A stretch of 34,762 nucleotides of DNA from Clostridia bacterium. Its GTDB lineage: Bacteria > Bacillota > Clostridia > Christensenellales > CAG-138. The translations under genes were made by a program, and so were the position numbers. Every line of letters starts with the position of its first letter. The first letter of the stretch is position 1. Shown in pieces: positions 32,772-34,762 of this stretch. Under the pieces are notes generated by a model. It saw nothing but the letters and a program-made list of their open reading frames with translations. It searched no databases and was not told the origin of the DNA. The DNA is taken from positions 1 through 34,762 of the forward strand of contig JAFZIH010000152.1 in the NCBI GenBank assembly GCA_017554455.1, written 5' to 3'.

Positions 32772-33934
32772 TCGGCGTCTACGTACATATCCCATATTGT
32801 CTCAGAAAATGCCGCTACTGCGATTTCTGTTCGGTCCCGATCGACGAAACCGCGGGGCGGTATCGCTCTGCCCTCATAAAGGAGATCGCGCTCGTCAAGG
32901 ACAAATATCCGGGCGAGCGCGTGAAAAGCGTGTTCTTCGGCGGCGGCACGCCGACCGCGCTGCCCGCGGAGGACCTATGTGCGATCCTTGACGCGATCCG
33001 CGACGCGTTTCCCCTTGAACCGGACGCGGAGATCTCGATCGAATGTAATCCCAAAGCGATCGGGCATGAGGGACTGAAACGCCTCTTTGAGGCGGGCTTC
33101 AACCGCCTTTCGATCGGTCTGCAGGCGACGCAAAACGAGCTTTTGCGCCGCATCGGGCGGGTGCATACGTTCGAGGAATTTTTTGCGACCTATCAAGCCG
33201 CGAGGGAAGCGGGCTTTACGAATATCAATATCGATCTGATGCACGGTCTGCCGGGGCAAACGCAGGACGATTATCTCGACACGATCCGAACCGTCGCCGC
33301 GCTCGGTCCCACGCATATCTCCGCGTATTCGCTGATCTTAGAGGAGGGTACGCCGCTTTATGACGACGTGATCGCAGGGCGTGAAACGCTGCCCGATCCG
33401 GATGCGGTCGCGGATATGGAGGACGCGGGGATGGACCTTCTGGAAGAGCTCGGCTACCTCCGCTATGAGGTCAGCAATTTTGCAAAGCCCGGCTTTGCGT
33501 GCCGCCATAATCTGATCTATTGGCATAACGAGCCGTATCTGGGCCTCGGCGTCGCCGCACATTCCTCGATGGTCGAGGACGGCTTCTGGGTGCGGTTCAG
33601 CAACGAAAGCAACATTCCCGCCTATCTAAAAAAGCTCGAAAAAGGGAAGCTTCCGCGCGCGGAGCGCATCCTTGTAAACACCTTCGAGCAGATGTTCGAA
33701 TCGGTCATGCTGGGGCTTCGCCTTGTGGAAGGCATTGACCGCGCCGCGTTTTCCGCCCGCTTTGGCTGCGACGTGATCGAAACCTACCTCGAAGCATATC
33801 AAAAGAACGACCGCTTCGGCTTCTGGGATCATTCGGATCCCGCTTATCTGCGCCTGAACCGCCTCGGCATGGACCATCTCGATTCTATCCTAAGGGATTT
33901 TCGCGAACGCAGGTTGATCGATTTTCTGCGGTGA
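32768..33934 (+). CDS. hemW: HemW, radical SAM heme chaperone-like protein
   Basis: 388 aa from the ATG overlapping the lepA stop. Family members were long called oxygen-independent coproporphyrinogen oxidases, but HemW binds heme and delivers it, without the oxidase activity of HemN. The radical SAM motif is at the N-terminus: Cys11, Cys15 and Cys18 in [14 protein letters not shown], with a further Cys21. [10 protein letters not shown] is the SAM-binding motif, [20 protein letters not shown] and [10 protein letters not shown] are typical blocks, and [28 protein letters not shown] (split: [20 protein letters not shown]) is the HemW C-terminal signature. The lepA-hemW pair is common in Bacillota. 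Confidence 0.95.
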   Translation: MIGVYVHIPYCLRKCRYCDFCSVPIDETAGRYRSALIKEIALVKDKYPGERVKSVFFGGGTPTALPAEDLCAILDAIRDAFPLEPDAEISIECNPKAIGHEGLKRLFEAGFNRLSIGLQATQNELLRRIGRVHTFEEFFATYQAAREAGFTNINIDLMHGLPGQTQDDYLDTIRTVAALGPTHISAYSLILEEGTPLYDDVIAGRETLPDPDAVADMEDAGMDLLEELGYLRYEVSNFAKPGFACRHNLIYWHNEPYLGLGVAAHSSMVEDGFWVRFSNESNIPAYLKKLEKGKLPRAERILVNTFEQMFESVMLGLRLVEGIDRAAFSARFGCDVIETYLEAYQKNDRFGFWDHSDPAYLRLNRLGMDHLDSILRDFRERRLIDFLR

Positions 33935-33940
33935 CATTCT

Positions 33941-34051
33941 TCATGCGCCGCAGGCGCAATTCATGACCGCAAGGTCAATTCATGCGCATTTGCGCAATTC
34001 ATGACGAAGTCAATTCATGCCGTCAGTCAATTCGTGGTAAAGCCAATTCAT
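33941..34051. repeat. Array of mini-hairpins separated by AATTCATG
   Basis: Six units of 20, 19, 19, 16, 17 and 16 bp each begin TCATG (one TCGTG) and end CAAT. Stems differ between units but pairing is kept: GCGCC/GGCGC, TGACC/GGTCA, TGCGCA/TGCGCA, TGAC/GTCA; unit five is degenerate and unit six has TGG/CCA. The last TCATG runs into the palindrome at 34052. The array starts 7 bp after the hemW stop codon. Together with the elements below it accounts for the 333-bp gap to the next gene. Confidence 0.8.
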
Positions 34052-34255
34052 GCGGGGCGTCGAGGTCGACGCCCCCTACATTCGCTGTTAATAATCTTAT
34101 ACTGCTATTCTGCAACAGGTGTTCGAGTTTGTGCAGTCATCCGTAGGGGACGTCGACCCCGACGTCCCGCTGCAAAACATGTCATCGGTGTGGGAAGATA
34201 CGATCTTCCCCTACGGTTTGGTTTCCAATATGAGACGTCGACCCCGACGTCCCGC
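34052..34255. repeat. Composite GTAGGGG element, copy B, with paired hairpins
   Basis: A hairpin GCGGGGCGTCGA... ending CCCCCTAC (34052-34079) is followed by a 63-bp core (34080-34142) related to that at 28258. A paired-hairpin element then runs from GTAGGGG to CCCCTAC (34143-34214), with GGGAAGAT/ATCTTCCC as its second hairpin. The 22-bp hairpin unit at 34149-34170 (GACGTCGACC ... GTCCCGC) is repeated exactly at 34234-34255. No coding capacity. Confidence 0.8.
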
Positions 34256-34267
34256 ATCTAATATGAT

Positions 34268-34762
34268 CTATCCGTCAATCTCGTCGTTTCCTTCATATGA
34301 CGGAACCGAGTCACGATCGAAGCATTTTGCCGAGTGGACCATGGCATAAAAGCGCTCGGCGGTTTCCTGGTCCATTGCAGCGATATCCGTTTTCGCAAAC
34401 CGGTAGAGGATCGTGATCCCGTCGTTTTCGTAATAGATCATCGAGGATCTTGTCCCGTCGGTCTGCGGATCGCCGTAGAGAACCGTACCGTATTCGCGCA
34501 CGGTGATATGATCGCTGGTTATTGCTTTTATGAGAAGGGTATCGTCTGATTCCGCGTTATAAAAGACCGCCTGCAGCGTCCGATACTCTGCGTGAAGCGC
34601 GTCCGCGCTGTCGCTGTAAAGTGCGAATCCGTCCTCGTTCAGAACATATCCTTCCATGATCTCGGTCGGAAACAAGTATCCGAACGCGGCGTCGATTTCA
34701 TCATCCAACCAAGGAATCGGAACCTTGCTTTCGACGTCGTTTACCGGCGCGCCTTCGCTTAT
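34268..34762 (-). CDS. Unrecognised protein, 5' end outside the window
   Basis: The frame is open from the stop at 34268 to the window edge, giving at least 164 residues. A TTG at 34708 is not a convincing start: the 18 codons before it remain in frame (ISEGAPVNDVESKVPIPW) without a stop or ribosome binding site, so the gene begins beyond the window. The visible part is soluble and acidic, with EIMEGYVLNEDGFALYSDSA, LQAVFYNAESDDTLLIKAI and a C-terminal strand-helix DGITILYRF ... TAERFYAMVHSAKCFD. This recalls the extracytoplasmic DUF4367-type domains of anti-sigma-like proteins, but only weakly. The stop is followed closely by palindromic repeats. Confidence 0.75.
   Translation of the reverse strand: MSEGAPVNDVESKVPIPWLDDEIDAAFGYLFPTEIMEGYVLNEDGFALYSDSADALHAEYRTLQAVFYNAESDDTLLIKAITSDHITVREYGTVLYGDPQTDGTRSSMIYYENDGITILYRFAKTDIAAMDQETAERFYAMVHSAKCFDRDSVPSYEGNDEIDG

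Noticed and set aside
33941-34051. CRISPR array
   Set aside because: Units are only 16-20 bp, the constant part is 8-9 bp, spacers are self-complementary, and no cas gene is nearby.
34268-34708. Complete 146-codon gene starting at a TTG
   Set aside because: The frame stays open to the window edge and no ribosome binding site precedes the TTG, so it is reported as a partial gene.

Overview
The window looks like a chromosomal segment of a high-GC member of the Bacillota, probably an anaerobic gut Clostridia. Support comes from strong AGGAGG-type ribosome binding sites, consensus sigma-A promoters, intrinsic terminators, YibE/F-family, LytTR and GHKL proteins, and the gene pairs rsmD-coaD and lepA-hemW. 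I cannot name the genus. No rRNA or tRNA gene, transposase, phage gene or CRISPR array was seen.

Layout. 77-637: a small unassigned protein. 680-9298 (minus strand): six tandem paralogous lipoproteins, 11-18 bp apart, forming one operon. 9502-12704: a hydantoinase/dihydropyrimidinase overlapping by 4 bp with a gene that fuses a MocA/MobA-like nucleotidyltransferase to a complete guanine deaminase; a purine/pyrimidine ring-opening function is likely. 12762-14627: a small membrane protein converging on, and overlapping, a YibE/F transporter-like gene. 14731-18873 (minus): lipoprotein, FtsX/MacB permease, HlyD/MacA-like adaptor and ABC ATPase, divergent from a LytTR response regulator and GHKL kinase (19031-20601) that probably control them. 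20686-23934: alr, then rsmD-coaD and a coiled-coil protein. 24137-26054: an ECF sigma factor and a membrane-anchored probable anti-sigma factor, preceded by a strongly structured leader. 26535-29849: two more members of the same lipoprotein family. 29929-33934: MazG-like and LUD-domain genes divergent from lepA-hemW. At the right edge a minus-strand gene runs out of the window.

The most unusual features are (1) eight paralogous lipoproteins sharing a Cys-[V/Q]-PTPE mature N-terminus and, in most members, an INAVDGS-type C-terminus, two of them next to the ECF sigma locus; (2) the nucleotidyltransferase-guanine deaminase fusion; (3) a base-paired leader that ends 4 nt before the ribosome binding site of the sigma gene; (4) several layers of palindromic intergenic DNA: paired-hairpin GTAGGG elements, a 9-bp array carrying repeated TATAAT hexamers inside a large inverted repeat, and a run of mini-hairpins of changing sequence separated by AATTCATG.
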